Source: an uncultured Lachnospiraceae bacterium
GTDB taxonomy: Bacteria; Bacillota; Clostridia; Lachnospirales; Lachnospiraceae
Assembly: GCA_934394565.1 (NCBI GenBank)
Contig: CAKRQV010000022.1
Location: 1 to 28,598, forward strand
Direction: 5' to 3'
Length of the DNA: 28,598 nucleotides
Part shown: in pieces, positions 1-7,240 of the stretch
How the letters are laid out: every line of letters starts with the position of its first letter
How positions within the stretch are numbered: position 1 is the stretch's first letter
Translations under genes and position numbers: made by a program
The notes under the pieces: model-generated
Seen by the model: the letters and a program-made list of their open reading frames with translations, nothing else
The model's database searches: none
Told to the model about the DNA's origin: nothing

Positions 1-109
1 TTATGATTAAATCAAGAAAAAATTGATATAATAGGTTTGAAAATATGAAGCTATAAGGTACTTGTCAAATTCCAGTTTATAGGGATGATTCAATAATTAT
101 TTTTGCATG

Positions 110-128
110 AAAAAAGGTGCGAAGCACC
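110..128 (-). terminator. Possible minus-strand terminator
   Basis: Read on the minus strand, a 5-bp GGTGC/GCACC hairpin with a TTC loop is followed by six T residues. This is the minimal form of an intrinsic terminator. No recognised minus-strand gene lies upstream of it in the window, so it may mark the end of a decayed element. Confidence 0.3.
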
Positions 129-348
129 CTAGTCCGTCCAGGGCGACAGCCTTGGCCCATAGATGTGTTGTGACACATCGTATTGGGTTATTATCTGTAA
201 CGCTTGCCATGTGCGAGAAAGTACGCTGACGGATGAGATGGAACGAATAGCGAATTTTATGTAGCAAAAATGAGTGGTAAGCGAGTGGTAAGTTAAGAAA
301 TCGAGTGCCAGAAAACCCAGTAAAATCAAGCATTTGTTCAAATAACAC
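111..348. other. Unexplained structured non-coding stretch
   Basis: I see no convincing gene in 1-592; the reading frames on the minus strand here (up to 83 codons) match no family I recognise. The stretch does have structure. There is a short hairpin at 116-128, a GGGC/GCCC pair (141-144 with 155-158), a perfect 7-bp inverted repeat at 162-179 (GATGTGT/ACACATC), and a direct repeat of GAGTGGTAAG at 272-281 and 283-292. Closely spaced short direct repeats occur in the arm sites of integrative elements, so this could be the worn end of a mobile element, or a structured RNA or repeat. Neither idea is proven. Confidence 0.35.
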
Positions 349-448
349 TTGAAGTTTTATATTTTCCAGGTATGTGATGAGAAGTAAGGCCGGGAAATAG
401 TTGATTTTGAAAGGTCTATGGGGATTCTCGGTATGTTCTTTATGCTAT

Positions 449-486
449 AAAACAGGCAGCTTTATGATAAGGCTGCCTGTTTTTTG
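449..486 (+). terminator. Intrinsic terminator upstream of the sigma gene
   Basis: AACAGGCAGC (451-460) pairs with GCTGCCTGTT (472-481) across an 11-nt loop and the stem runs into a T tract. It either ends transcription from left of the window or acts as an attenuator ahead of the sigma factor gene at 593. The sequence alone does not decide between these. Confidence 0.75.
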
Positions 487-592
487 CAAAGATGAATCTT
501 TTTTTGCCTTACTGCTGTCTAATAAGTGAAAGGTGAAAGAAAAAGGACGCTTTGTACTTCTCCTTTCAAAGTGCGCGCAGGAGGAACTTAGA

Positions 593-1114
593 GTGTTAAA
601 CAGAAAAAGGACAGATTTGATCGCAATGGCGAGAGAGCGGGATCCGGATGCTTTTACTGAGCTGATGCAGATGTATATGAAGGATATGTACAGGGTGGCG
701 GTGGCGATCCTGATGCAGGATGAGGATGCGGCGGATGCTGTGCAGGATACGATCCTGACCTGTTGGGAAAAGCTTTCCGTGCTTCGGGAGGACCGTTTTT
801 TTAAAACATGGATGACAAGGATTCTGATCCATAAGTGCTATGACATACGAAAAACGCGGGAAAAAATCACGGATCTCAAAGACTATGAGGAGCCGTTTGC
901 CGAGGATACCTGTAATCTGGAATTTAAAGAAGCACTGGCAGCGCTGGACGAAAAATACAGGATCTGCATTGCCCTGTATTACAGCGAAGGCTACCGGATC
1001 AGGGAGATTGCGGATATGCTGCAGTTGCCTGTAAGTACAGTCAAGACAAGGCTGGCACGGGGCAAGGAAAAACTGGCGGTATATTACGGGGGACGAAAGG
1101 AGCGGATCGTATGA
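593..1114 (+). CDS. ECF-type RNA polymerase sigma factor
   Basis: Alternative sigma factor of the sigma-70/ECF class; it should direct RNA polymerase to a small regulon, probably for an envelope stress, together with the membrane protein encoded directly downstream. The 173-residue protein has region 2 at about residues 20-88 (helix with DAADAVQDT, then the FKTWMTRI segment) and region 4 at about 113-163 (helix-turn-helix with LPVSTVKTRLARGKEKL), with no extra domains. The frame is open from a GTG at 533, but the AGGAGG at 579-584 sits 8 nt before the GTG at 593, so 593 is the better start. The stop overlaps the next start (ATGA), so the two are translationally coupled. The target promoters and the inducing signal cannot be told from sequence. 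Confidence 0.88.
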   Translation: MLNRKRTDLIAMARERDPDAFTELMQMYMKDMYRVAVAILMQDEDAADAVQDTILTCWEKLSVLREDRFFKTWMTRILIHKCYDIRKTREKITDLKDYEEPFAEDTCNLEFKEALAALDEKYRICIALYYSEGYRIREIADMLQLPVSTVKTRLARGKEKLAVYYGGRKERIV

Positions 1115-2262
1115 AAAACGAGCGGATTTTCACAGAAGACATCGAAGTGCCCGGGATCGTGACGCAGAAAGCGGAAGCTGCCTTTGCTCAGATCAGAAAG
1201 GACGGTACGAAATCTATGAAAAAGATAACGAAGAAAAAGTTTTGGAAGACACCGGCGGCAGTTGCAGCGAGCATTTGTCTGGTGCTGGTGGGTGGAATCA
1301 GTGTAGCAGCAGCGGTACAGCATTTCTGGGGTAATGCGATCGAGCAGGATCTGCAGGGAACGGACGAACAGAAGGAAAAACTGGAAGATGCAGGTATGGC
1401 CACCGTTATGGCGGACAACGATGTGTATAAAGATCAGGCGGTCACGGTGAATGGCGTAACAATCACGCCGAATGTTGTCATTTCGGATGAAAATTTTGTC
1501 AGAGTATCTTTTTATGTCAGCGGGTATGCGTTAAAAGAAAATATGGCTCCGGAGTTTGCCGGGAGGGAAGCTTATATAGGAAATGACCCGGAAGAAGGCG
1601 GTATGATCTGGAGCAGTGGATTCTTCGATGGTATAGTGAATGACGGTGACAAAAGTACCTATGTGGATGGAACACCGGTGGAAACAGTCAAAGATGATGA
1701 AGGTTATGAAAGTGATGTGCCGCGATATACGGACAGCAAAGGCAGGCTGGAATTCAGCTTTTACATGCATGATCCGGTGAATGGGGAAAGTTTTCTGGGT
1801 AAGAGTATTCATTTTACCTTCCATGATCTCGGATCGTATACGGGAAAGATGGGAGATGTTCAGGTGGATGTTGAAGGCACATGGGAATTTGATATAAAAC
1901 TCAGTGAAAAGAGTATGGCCAAAAAGATCCAGGTAAATAAGAAAATACCGGACACCGTGTTTACCCTGAAATATGTGGAAGTATCTCCGATTTCTGTCGT
2001 TGCCTATACAAAGGGTACGGGAACCGTAGAAAATCCGAACGACGATTTTACAGCGATGAATGTCATAGGGGTGCTTTTGAAGAACGGACAGAAAATGGCG
2101 TATTCTTATGGCGGAGATTATGAGTATATCAATGACGGAACAAAGGGAACAGCGATAAAAGCAAAAATGAGTCTGAACCAGATCATTGATCCGGAAGAGG
2201 TCCGGGGCATTGTTTTGCGGAGTGATCTTGGAAAAGAATATACGGTGGAATTTGATAACTGA
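1111..2262 (+). CDS. DUF4179-type membrane protein, probable anti-sigma factor
   Basis: 383 residues. A short basic cytoplasmic N-terminus (about 1-45) is followed by one membrane segment (about 48-69, rich in A, V, L and G) and a long extracytoplasmic domain of about 310 residues. This layout and the overlapping ECF sigma gene match the DUF4179 family, whose members usually sit beside ECF sigma factors and are thought to hold them inactive. I infer the same role here: the cytoplasmic tail binds the sigma factor and the outer domain senses the signal. No zinc-binding HxxxCxxC anti-sigma motif is visible, so the binding mode would differ from ZAS-type anti-sigmas. No lipobox or cell-wall sorting signal was seen. 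Confidence 0.75.
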   Translation: MKNERIFTEDIEVPGIVTQKAEAAFAQIRKDGTKSMKKITKKKFWKTPAAVAASICLVLVGGISVAAAVQHFWGNAIEQDLQGTDEQKEKLEDAGMATVMADNDVYKDQAVTVNGVTITPNVVISDENFVRVSFYVSGYALKENMAPEFAGREAYIGNDPEEGGMIWSSGFFDGIVNDGDKSTYVDGTPVETVKDDEGYESDVPRYTDSKGRLEFSFYMHDPVNGESFLGKSIHFTFHDLGSYTGKMGDVQVDVEGTWEFDIKLSEKSMAKKIQVNKKIPDTVFTLKYVEVSPISVVAYTKGTGTVENPNDDFTAMNVIGVLLKNGQKMAYSYGGDYEYINDGTKGTAIKAKMSLNQIIDPEEVRGIVLRSDLGKEYTVEFDN

Positions 2263-2368
2263 TTCTGTTTTTCACTATGTGTATGGATCTTGCTGAAACA
2301 GGGAAAAAATAAGGGCAAAAGCCAGCAACCGGTCAAGTCAGTGTCGGACAGCGTTTCACTATTTATCC

Positions 2369-2397
2369 TTGCATTTCCTCTGATATAAGAATATAAT
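2369..2397 (+). promoter_or_regulatory. Promoter of the thiamine operon
   Basis: A TTGCAT -35 element (2369-2374) and a perfect TATAAT -10 element (2392-2397) are 17 nt apart. The predicted start of transcription is at about 2404, exactly at the 5' end of the TPP riboswitch, which supports the call. Confidence 0.75.
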
Positions 2398-2403
2398 AAA
2401 AAA

Positions 2404-2494
2404 CGTCAAGGGGAGCTTGCCTAAGGCGCAGGCTGAGAGTAGACCGCAGGGTCTTGACCCGTAACCTGATTTGGATAATGCCAACGTAGGGATA
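2404..2494 (+). promoter_or_regulatory. TPP riboswitch (THI element)
   Basis: Thiamine pyrophosphate-binding aptamer. The conserved parts are all present in order: GGGGAGC near the 5' end, CTGAGA after the first arm, then ACCTGAT, GGATAATGCCA and GTAGGGA. It precedes thiM and the rest of the salvage operon, and a terminator lies at 2608-2650. Ligand binding is therefore expected to stop transcription when TPP is plentiful. Confidence 0.95.
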
Positions 2495-2607
2495 TACACC
2501 ACGCAGTTTATACTCGACCAGGTTAAAAGAACTGTTGTGGACGGTGCTTTTAACAATACTAAAAATGATTCGAAGGATTATTTTTGAAGAATACGGGATA
2601 AAATCTG

Positions 2608-2650
2608 ATGCGGATATGTCTTATACAGGCATATCCGCATTTCTTTTTAT
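2608..2650 (+). terminator. Riboswitch-controlled terminator ahead of thiM
   Basis: ATGCGGATATG (2608-2618) pairs with CATATCCGCAT (2630-2640), an 11-bp stem followed by TTCTTTTTAT. It lies between the TPP aptamer and thiM and is most likely the off-state terminator. An ATG inside it at 2608 is in frame with thiM but has no ribosome binding site. Confidence 0.85.
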
Positions 2651-2724
2651 ATGGTAATCAGCTACAGCTGAAAGCCAAAAGTATATATGGGAAATATGTT
2701 TCTCATAAGAAAAGGAGCGAGCAT

Positions 2725-3546
2725 ATGCTGAAAGAATGTAGCAACAATGTAAGAAAAACCGTACCGCTGGTACATAATATCACCAATTATGTGACGGTCA
2801 ATGACGTCGCCAACGTGATCCTGGCCTGTGGTGCCAGCCCGATCATGTCCGATGAGCCGGACGATGTCGTAGATATCACATCCATCTGCGGAGGCTTAAA
2901 CCTCAACATCGGTACACTGCATAAGTCCAGTATCGAGGCTATGCATCTGGCCGGTAAGAGAGCCAACGAGCTGGGACATCCGATCCTGCTGGATCCGGTA
3001 GGCGCAGGCGCATCGGCACTGCGTACAAATACAGCTGTTGATCTGATGAAATCTCTGAAACTGACAGTAATACGAGGAAATATCTCGGAGATTAAGACAC
3101 TGGCACTGGGCAGTGGCACGACAAAGGGCGTGGATGCCGATGTGGCAGATAAAGTGACCGATGAGAACCTGGATGAGGCTGTAAAATTCGTCAAAGATTT
3201 TGCAAAAAAGAGCGGTTCTATCGTAGCTGTTACCGGCGCGATCGATCTGGTCAGCGATGGAGAAAAGTGCTATGTGATCCGTAACGGTCGTCCGGAGATG
3301 GGACAGATCACAGGTACAGGCTGCCAGCTGTCCGGTCTGATGACAGCTTTTATTGTAGCTAACCCGGAGAATCAGCTGGAAGCTGCCGCTGCCGCTGTCT
3401 GCACGATGGGACTGGCCGGTGAAATCGGATACAGCCATATGCAGGAGGGCGACGGTAATTCCACATACAGAAACCGTATCATCGATGCTATCTGCAATAT
3501 GGACGGCGATGCTCTGGAGAAAGGGGCAAAATATGAAGTGCGATAA
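2725..3546 (+). CDS. thiM: Hydroxyethylthiazole kinase
   Basis: Phosphorylates 4-methyl-5-(2-hydroxyethyl)thiazole with ATP, the salvage entry for the thiazole half of thiamine. The 273-residue protein has the usual family length. Visible signatures are HNITNYVTVND near the N-terminus, DPVGAG at about 90-95, RGNISEI at about 118-123, and the nucleotide/anion-hole motif TGTGCQLSG at about 196-204, whose cysteine (C200) is the usual catalytic residue. The start at 2725 is chosen because AAAGGAG lies just upstream; an in-frame ATG at 2608 falls inside the terminator. First gene after the TPP riboswitch; its 3' end overlaps thiE by 14 nt. Confidence 0.95.
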   Translation: MLKECSNNVRKTVPLVHNITNYVTVNDVANVILACGASPIMSDEPDDVVDITSICGGLNLNIGTLHKSSIEAMHLAGKRANELGHPILLDPVGAGASALRTNTAVDLMKSLKLTVIRGNISEIKTLALGSGTTKGVDADVADKVTDENLDEAVKFVKDFAKKSGSIVAVTGAIDLVSDGEKCYVIRNGRPEMGQITGTGCQLSGLMTAFIVANPENQLEAAAAAVCTMGLAGEIGYSHMQEGDGNSTYRNRIIDAICNMDGDALEKGAKYEVR

Positions 3547-4174
3547 AAAAGATCTGCTTTTATACGCTGTCACTGACCGCTATTGGCTGGGAGAGCGTAC
3601 CCTGCATGAGGTGGTAAAGGAAAGTCTTGACGGCGGCGTGACCTTTGTCCAGCTGCGGGAAAAACATCTGGATCAGGCGCATTTTCTGGAGGAAGCAAAG
3701 GATCTGAAAAAGCTCTGCGCAGAGTATCACGTCCCCTTTGTGATCAATGACAATGTGGAGATTGCCATCGAAATGGATGCTGATGGTGTACACGTTGGTC
3801 AGAGCGATATGGAAGCCGGAGATGTACGGGCAAAGCTTGGTCCGGATAAGATCATCGGTGTGTCTGCCCAGACCGTAGAGCAGGCCATTCTGGCAGAAAA
3901 GCACGGCGCAGATTATCTTGGTGTCGGTGCGGTCTTCCCCACCAGCTCCAAGGATGATGCCGAGGATGTACCGTTTGAGACATTGAAAGCAATCTGTGAA
4001 GCCGTGTCCATCCCGGTCATTGCCATTGGCGGCATTACGCAGGAAAATGTGAAAGAACTGGCAGGCAGCGGCATCTGCGGTATCGCCGTGATCAGTGCGA
4101 TCTACGGACAGAAAGATATCAAAGCGGCTTCTGAAAAATTAAAGGAAGCCACAGAAAAGATGGTCCGTGTATGA
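3533..4174 (+). CDS. thiE: Thiamine-phosphate synthase
   Basis: Joins HMP pyrophosphate and thiazole phosphate to make thiamine monophosphate. The 213 residues form one TIM-barrel domain with the family signatures QLREK (40-44), NDN (72-74), GVHVGQSD (85-92), PTSSK (136-140), which grips the pyrophosphate, and IAIGGI (163-168). The start at 3533 has AAGGGG upstream at 3521 and gives normal length; earlier in-frame ATGs lie inside thiM and would add a 38-residue tail read from thiM's sequence. It overlaps thiM by 14 nt and the next gene by 4 nt, so the three are coupled under the TPP riboswitch. Confidence 0.95.
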   Translation: MKCDKKDLLLYAVTDRYWLGERTLHEVVKESLDGGVTFVQLREKHLDQAHFLEEAKDLKKLCAEYHVPFVINDNVEIAIEMDADGVHVGQSDMEAGDVRAKLGPDKIIGVSAQTVEQAILAEKHGADYLGVGAVFPTSSKDDAEDVPFETLKAICEAVSIPVIAIGGITQENVKELAGSGICGIAVISAIYGQKDIKAASEKLKEATEKMVRV

Positions 4175-4839
4175 TCCGGGCGGCAATCTTTGATCTGGAT
4201 GGTGTGCTGCTCGATTCAATGTCCATATGGAAAGATCTTGGCGTGAGATATATTCTCAAACAGGGGCAGCAGCCGATCGACGGTATGAGTGAAACCCTGT
4301 TTGCCATGAGCATGGAGCAGGGCGCTGCATGGTTAAAGAAGAACTTTGCGCTGCCACAGTCTGAAGCAGAGATCATCAAAGACATGGAAGCTATGTTGCA
4401 GCAGTTTTACTTTGAGGAAGTACAGGCAAAGCCCGGTGCAAAAGCATTGTTGGAGAAGCTTTTGCATAGTGGTATCCGTATGGCGGCAGCAACGTCCAGC
4501 CCACGCCCGCATGTGACGAGAGCACTGGCGCGCAATGGTCTGCTGTCTTATATGGAGACCATCTACACGACCGGTGAGATCGGAGAGAGCAAGCATTCCC
4601 CTCTGATCTACGATACAGCGGCAAAGCTGCTCAGCGCAAAGCCGGAGGAAACGCTTGTTTTTGAAGATTCCCTGTATGCCCTGGAGACAGCAAAAAAGGC
4701 GGGGTATCATACGGTCGGTGTCTATGATGCCGATGGAGAGAGCCGGCAGGATTTGCTGAAAGAAACAGCGGATATCTATTGCACTGACTTCACACAACTG
4801 CTGTCTTTACGGACAGACAGAAAGATAAAAATACAGTAA
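4171..4839 (+). CDS. HAD-family phosphatase in the thiamine operon
   Basis: Haloacid dehalogenase-superfamily hydrolase, 222 residues, beta-phosphoglucomutase/phosphatase-like. Motif I is FDLDGVLLD with nucleophile D8 and acid/base D10. Motif II is ATSS (T108/S109), motif III K141, and motif IV FEDS (E165/D166). The cap is helical, between motif I and about residue 85. Its ATG overlaps the thiE stop. ThiE makes thiamine monophosphate, and no thiL is present here, so a plausible job is dephosphorylating thiamine monophosphate so that a thiamine pyrophosphokinase elsewhere can make TPP. That substrate is my inference; HAD enzymes are broad and it could instead be a general sugar-phosphate phosphatase. 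Confidence 0.85.
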   Translation: MIRAAIFDLDGVLLDSMSIWKDLGVRYILKQGQQPIDGMSETLFAMSMEQGAAWLKKNFALPQSEAEIIKDMEAMLQQFYFEEVQAKPGAKALLEKLLHSGIRMAAATSSPRPHVTRALARNGLLSYMETIYTTGEIGESKHSPLIYDTAAKLLSAKPEETLVFEDSLYALETAKKAGYHTVGVYDADGESRQDLLKETADIYCTDFTQLLSLRTDRKIKIQ

Positions 4840-4868
4840 AATACGGACAATGTAACAGTGTTGTATCC

Positions 4869-4969
4869 ACGGCTGATCACCGTGTGAGATGCCCATAAAA
4901 ACACGCTTTGCAGGTTTCTTATGGGAAGATAAAAAAAGCGGCCCGTTGGGGGCACCACCTCGGACCGCT
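4869..4969 (+). other. Three tandem hairpins between the HAD gene and thiD
   Basis: The 179-nt gap inside the operon contains CACGG/CCGTG (4869-4873 with 4880-4884), CCCATAA/TTATGGG (4892-4898 with 4919-4925) and a 9-bp stem with one mismatch (4937-4945 with 4961-4969). None is followed by a T tract, so they do not look like terminators. They may be a processing or stability element, a second sensor for the thiD-cytX half, or a structured RNA I do not recognise. Confidence 0.5.
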
Positions 4970-5018
4970 ATACAAAACGTTAGCTGAACACATGATAAAA
5001 GAAAAGGAGAAAGAAAAA

Positions 5019-5828
5019 ATGAGAACAGCTGTAACGATCGCCGGAAGTGATTCCAGCGGAGGCGCCGGTATCCAGGCAGATATCAAGACAATGATGGCCA
5101 ATGGTGTATATGCCATGAGTGCGATCACTGCCCTGACTGCACAGAATACGACCGGCGTGACCTCTATTTTAAACGTAACCCCGGAATTTTTAGGAGAAGA
5201 ACTGGACGCTGTTTTTACAGATATCTATCCCGATGCGGTAAAGATCGGCATGGTTTCTGAAAGCGGTCTGATCAAAATGATCGCTGCAAAGCTTCGCCAG
5301 TACGAGGCAAAACATATCGTCGTGGATCCCGTTATGGTGGCCACAAGCGGCGCCAGACTGATCAGTGAGGAAGCGGTAGATACACTGAAAACCGAGCTTT
5401 TCCCACTGGCGGATGTGCTGACTCCGAATATCCCGGAAGCTGAAGTACTGACCGGAAAAACGATCAAAACCACCCAGGACATGATCGATGCGGCAAAAGA
5501 AATTTCCGAAACGTATCACTGTGCAGTCCTCTGTAAGGGCGGACACAATGTAAACGATGCCAATGACCTGTTATATGCCGACGGTGCATACCGCTGGTTT
5601 AACGGTAAACGCATCGACAATCCGAATACCCATGGTACGGGATGTACGTTATCCTCTGCCATTGCCTCAAATCTGGCGAAGGGTTATGACCTTGCGACAG
5701 CTGTAGAGCGGGCAAAAGACTATATTTCCGGTGCGCTTGCTGCGATGCTGGATCTCGGTAAAGGAAGCGGGCCTATGGATCATGGCTTTGCTATCGAAAC
5801 TGTATACACGAAAGAAGCGGAGGCATGA
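5019..5828 (+). CDS. thiD: Hydroxymethylpyrimidine/phosphomethylpyrimidine kinase
   Basis: Phosphorylates HMP and then HMP-phosphate to give the pyrophosphate used by ThiE. The 269-residue ribokinase-fold protein has the N-terminal substrate motif GSDSSGGAGIQADIK (about 9-23), DPVMVATSGARL in the middle, and the C-terminal anion hole HGTGCTLSSAIA. Length is normal for the family. Start at 5019 is preceded by AAGGAG at 5004-5009. It follows the hairpin-rich gap at 4840-5018, so it may be partly uncoupled from the upstream genes, and is directly followed by the putative HMP importer cytX. Confidence 0.95.
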   Translation: MRTAVTIAGSDSSGGAGIQADIKTMMANGVYAMSAITALTAQNTTGVTSILNVTPEFLGEELDAVFTDIYPDAVKIGMVSESGLIKMIAAKLRQYEAKHIVVDPVMVATSGARLISEEAVDTLKTELFPLADVLTPNIPEAEVLTGKTIKTTQDMIDAAKEISETYHCAVLCKGGHNVNDANDLLYADGAYRWFNGKRIDNPNTHGTGCTLSSAIASNLAKGYDLATAVERAKDYISGALAAMLDLGKGSGPMDHGFAIETVYTKEAEA

Positions 5829-5830
5829 CC

Positions 5831-7009
5831 ATGGAAAAGAAAACATCACTTTTTGAAAACGGACTGATCTGGTTCGGCGCCGGGGTTTCTATTGCGGAGA
5901 TCCTGACGGGTACATATTTTGCATCTTTAGGCTTTGGAAAAGGACTGGCAGCTATCCTGATCGGTCATGTGATCGGCTGTATCATGCTGTTTCTGTCCGG
6001 TGTGATCGGTGGGAAACTTGGAAAAAGTGCGATGGAAACAGTAAAAGACAGCTTTGGTCTGCACGGCGGCCAGCTGTTTGCTTTCTTAAATGTCCTGCAG
6101 CTGGTTGGCTGGACGGCTATCATGATCTATGACGGTGCTCTGGCTGCCGGAGGCATTTTCCCGGTCGGACAGTGGGTATGGTGTCTGGTGATCGGTGTGC
6201 TGATCGTCGTCTGGATCCTGATTGGCATCACCAATCTTGGAAAGATAAATACGATCGCCATGGCGGCACTTTTTGTCCTGACACTGATCCTGGCAAAGAT
6301 TATTTTCTTCAGTGGCAATCCGATGGCAGCTACGGCAGATGATTCGATGTCCTTTGGCGCAGCTGTAGAGCTGGCAGTAGCGATGCCGTTATCCTGGCTG
6401 CCGCTGATCAGTGATTATACCAGAGAAGCAAAAGAACCGGTTAAAGCCACAGCTGTCAGCGCGGTTGTCTATGGGATAGTCAGCTGCTTTATGTACCTGA
6501 TCGGTATGGGCGCTGCGATCTTTACCGGAGAGAGTGATATTGCACAGATCATGGTCAAAGCCGGACTTGGTATTGCCGGACTTTTGATCGTGGTATTTTC
6601 TACGGTTACAACGACGTTTCTCGATGCGTATTCAGCCGGTATTTCCAGTGAGTCTATTGTTGCCTCTGCTAAAGGAAAATACGTGGCAGTGGTTGTGACT
6701 GTGATCGGTACAGTCGCTGCGATCGTGTATCCGATGGATGATATCACGAATTTCCTGTATCTGATCGGTTCCGTCTTTGCCCCGATGATCGCTGTACAGA
6801 TTGCCGATTTCTTTATCCTGAAAAAGGAAAGAACAACAAAAGCTTTTGACTGGTGTAATCTGGTCATCTGGCTCGTCGGTTTTATTCTGTACCGTATTCT
6901 GATGCATGTGGATCTGGTATGTGGAAATACATTGCCGGATATGGTACTGACGATCCTTCTTTGTCTGATCGTATATGCCGTGCGTGGTGGAAAGAAAGCA
7001 CGGGCATAA
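5831..7009 (+). CDS. cytX: CytX-type hydroxymethylpyrimidine permease
   Basis: Nucleobase:cation symporter-1 (NCS1) family membrane protein, 392 residues, with about 12 hydrophobic segments, from a first one with WFGAGVSIAEILTG to a last one ending just before a basic C-terminus. CytX proteins are linked by gene context to uptake of hydroxymethylpyrimidine, and the position directly after thiD under a TPP riboswitch fits that. I choose the ATG at 5831 because GGAGG at 5819-5823 lies 7 nt before it; an ATG at 5825 overlaps the thiD stop but would be only 1 nt from that site. Substrate rests on context, not on residues. Confidence 0.88.
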   Translation: MEKKTSLFENGLIWFGAGVSIAEILTGTYFASLGFGKGLAAILIGHVIGCIMLFLSGVIGGKLGKSAMETVKDSFGLHGGQLFAFLNVLQLVGWTAIMIYDGALAAGGIFPVGQWVWCLVIGVLIVVWILIGITNLGKINTIAMAALFVLTLILAKIIFFSGNPMAATADDSMSFGAAVELAVAMPLSWLPLISDYTREAKEPVKATAVSAVVYGIVSCFMYLIGMGAAIFTGESDIAQIMVKAGLGIAGLLIVVFSTVTTTFLDAYSAGISSESIVASAKGKYVAVVVTVIGTVAAIVYPMDDITNFLYLIGSVFAPMIAVQIADFFILKKERTTKAFDWCNLVIWLVGFILYRILMHVDLVCGNTLPDMVLTILLCLIVYAVRGGKKARA

Positions 7010-7035
7010 AGAAGAGAATATTATGAGATAGTTAC

Positions 7036-7072
7036 AGAGCCGGAGAATTGCCTTTGCATTTTCCGGCTTTGT
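7036..7072 (+). terminator. Probable terminator of the thiamine operon
   Basis: AGCCGGA (7038-7044) pairs with TCCGGCT (7062-7068), followed by a short, interrupted T run. The stem is good but the tail is weak. It is placed 28 nt after cytX, where an operon end is expected. Confidence 0.55.
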
Positions 7073-7181
7073 ATGTATGGGATACATCGGAAGGTAGGAT
7101 GCGGAACATAAAATAGCGAAAGCCCTGTTCGTCCGATTTGTTTTAGCATATAAAAGAAAGTTCCAGTGGAGATTCCTTTTA

Positions 7182-7209
7182 TTGAAAAACAGTCGGTTTC
7201 TGTTATAAT
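7182..7209 (+). promoter_or_regulatory. Promoter of the rRNA methyltransferase gene
   Basis: TTGAAA (7182-7187) and a perfect TATAAT (7204-7209) are separated by 16 nt. The predicted start leaves a leader of about 25 nt before the ATG at 7241, so the gene is its own transcription unit. The remainder of 7010-7240 shows nothing else I can name. Confidence 0.7.
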
Positions 7210-7240
7210 TAGGAAAGAATAAATAACAGGAGATTCCTAT

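Noticed and set aside
2608..2724. Upstream start for thiM
   Set aside because: The ATG is the first base of the terminator stem and lacks a ribosome binding site; the start at 2725 gives the family's normal N-terminus.
4937..4969. Second T-box or TPP element before thiD
   Set aside because: The GGCACCACC run in the loop looks superficially like a T-box complement, but neither the T-box core nor the TPP core is present on either strand.
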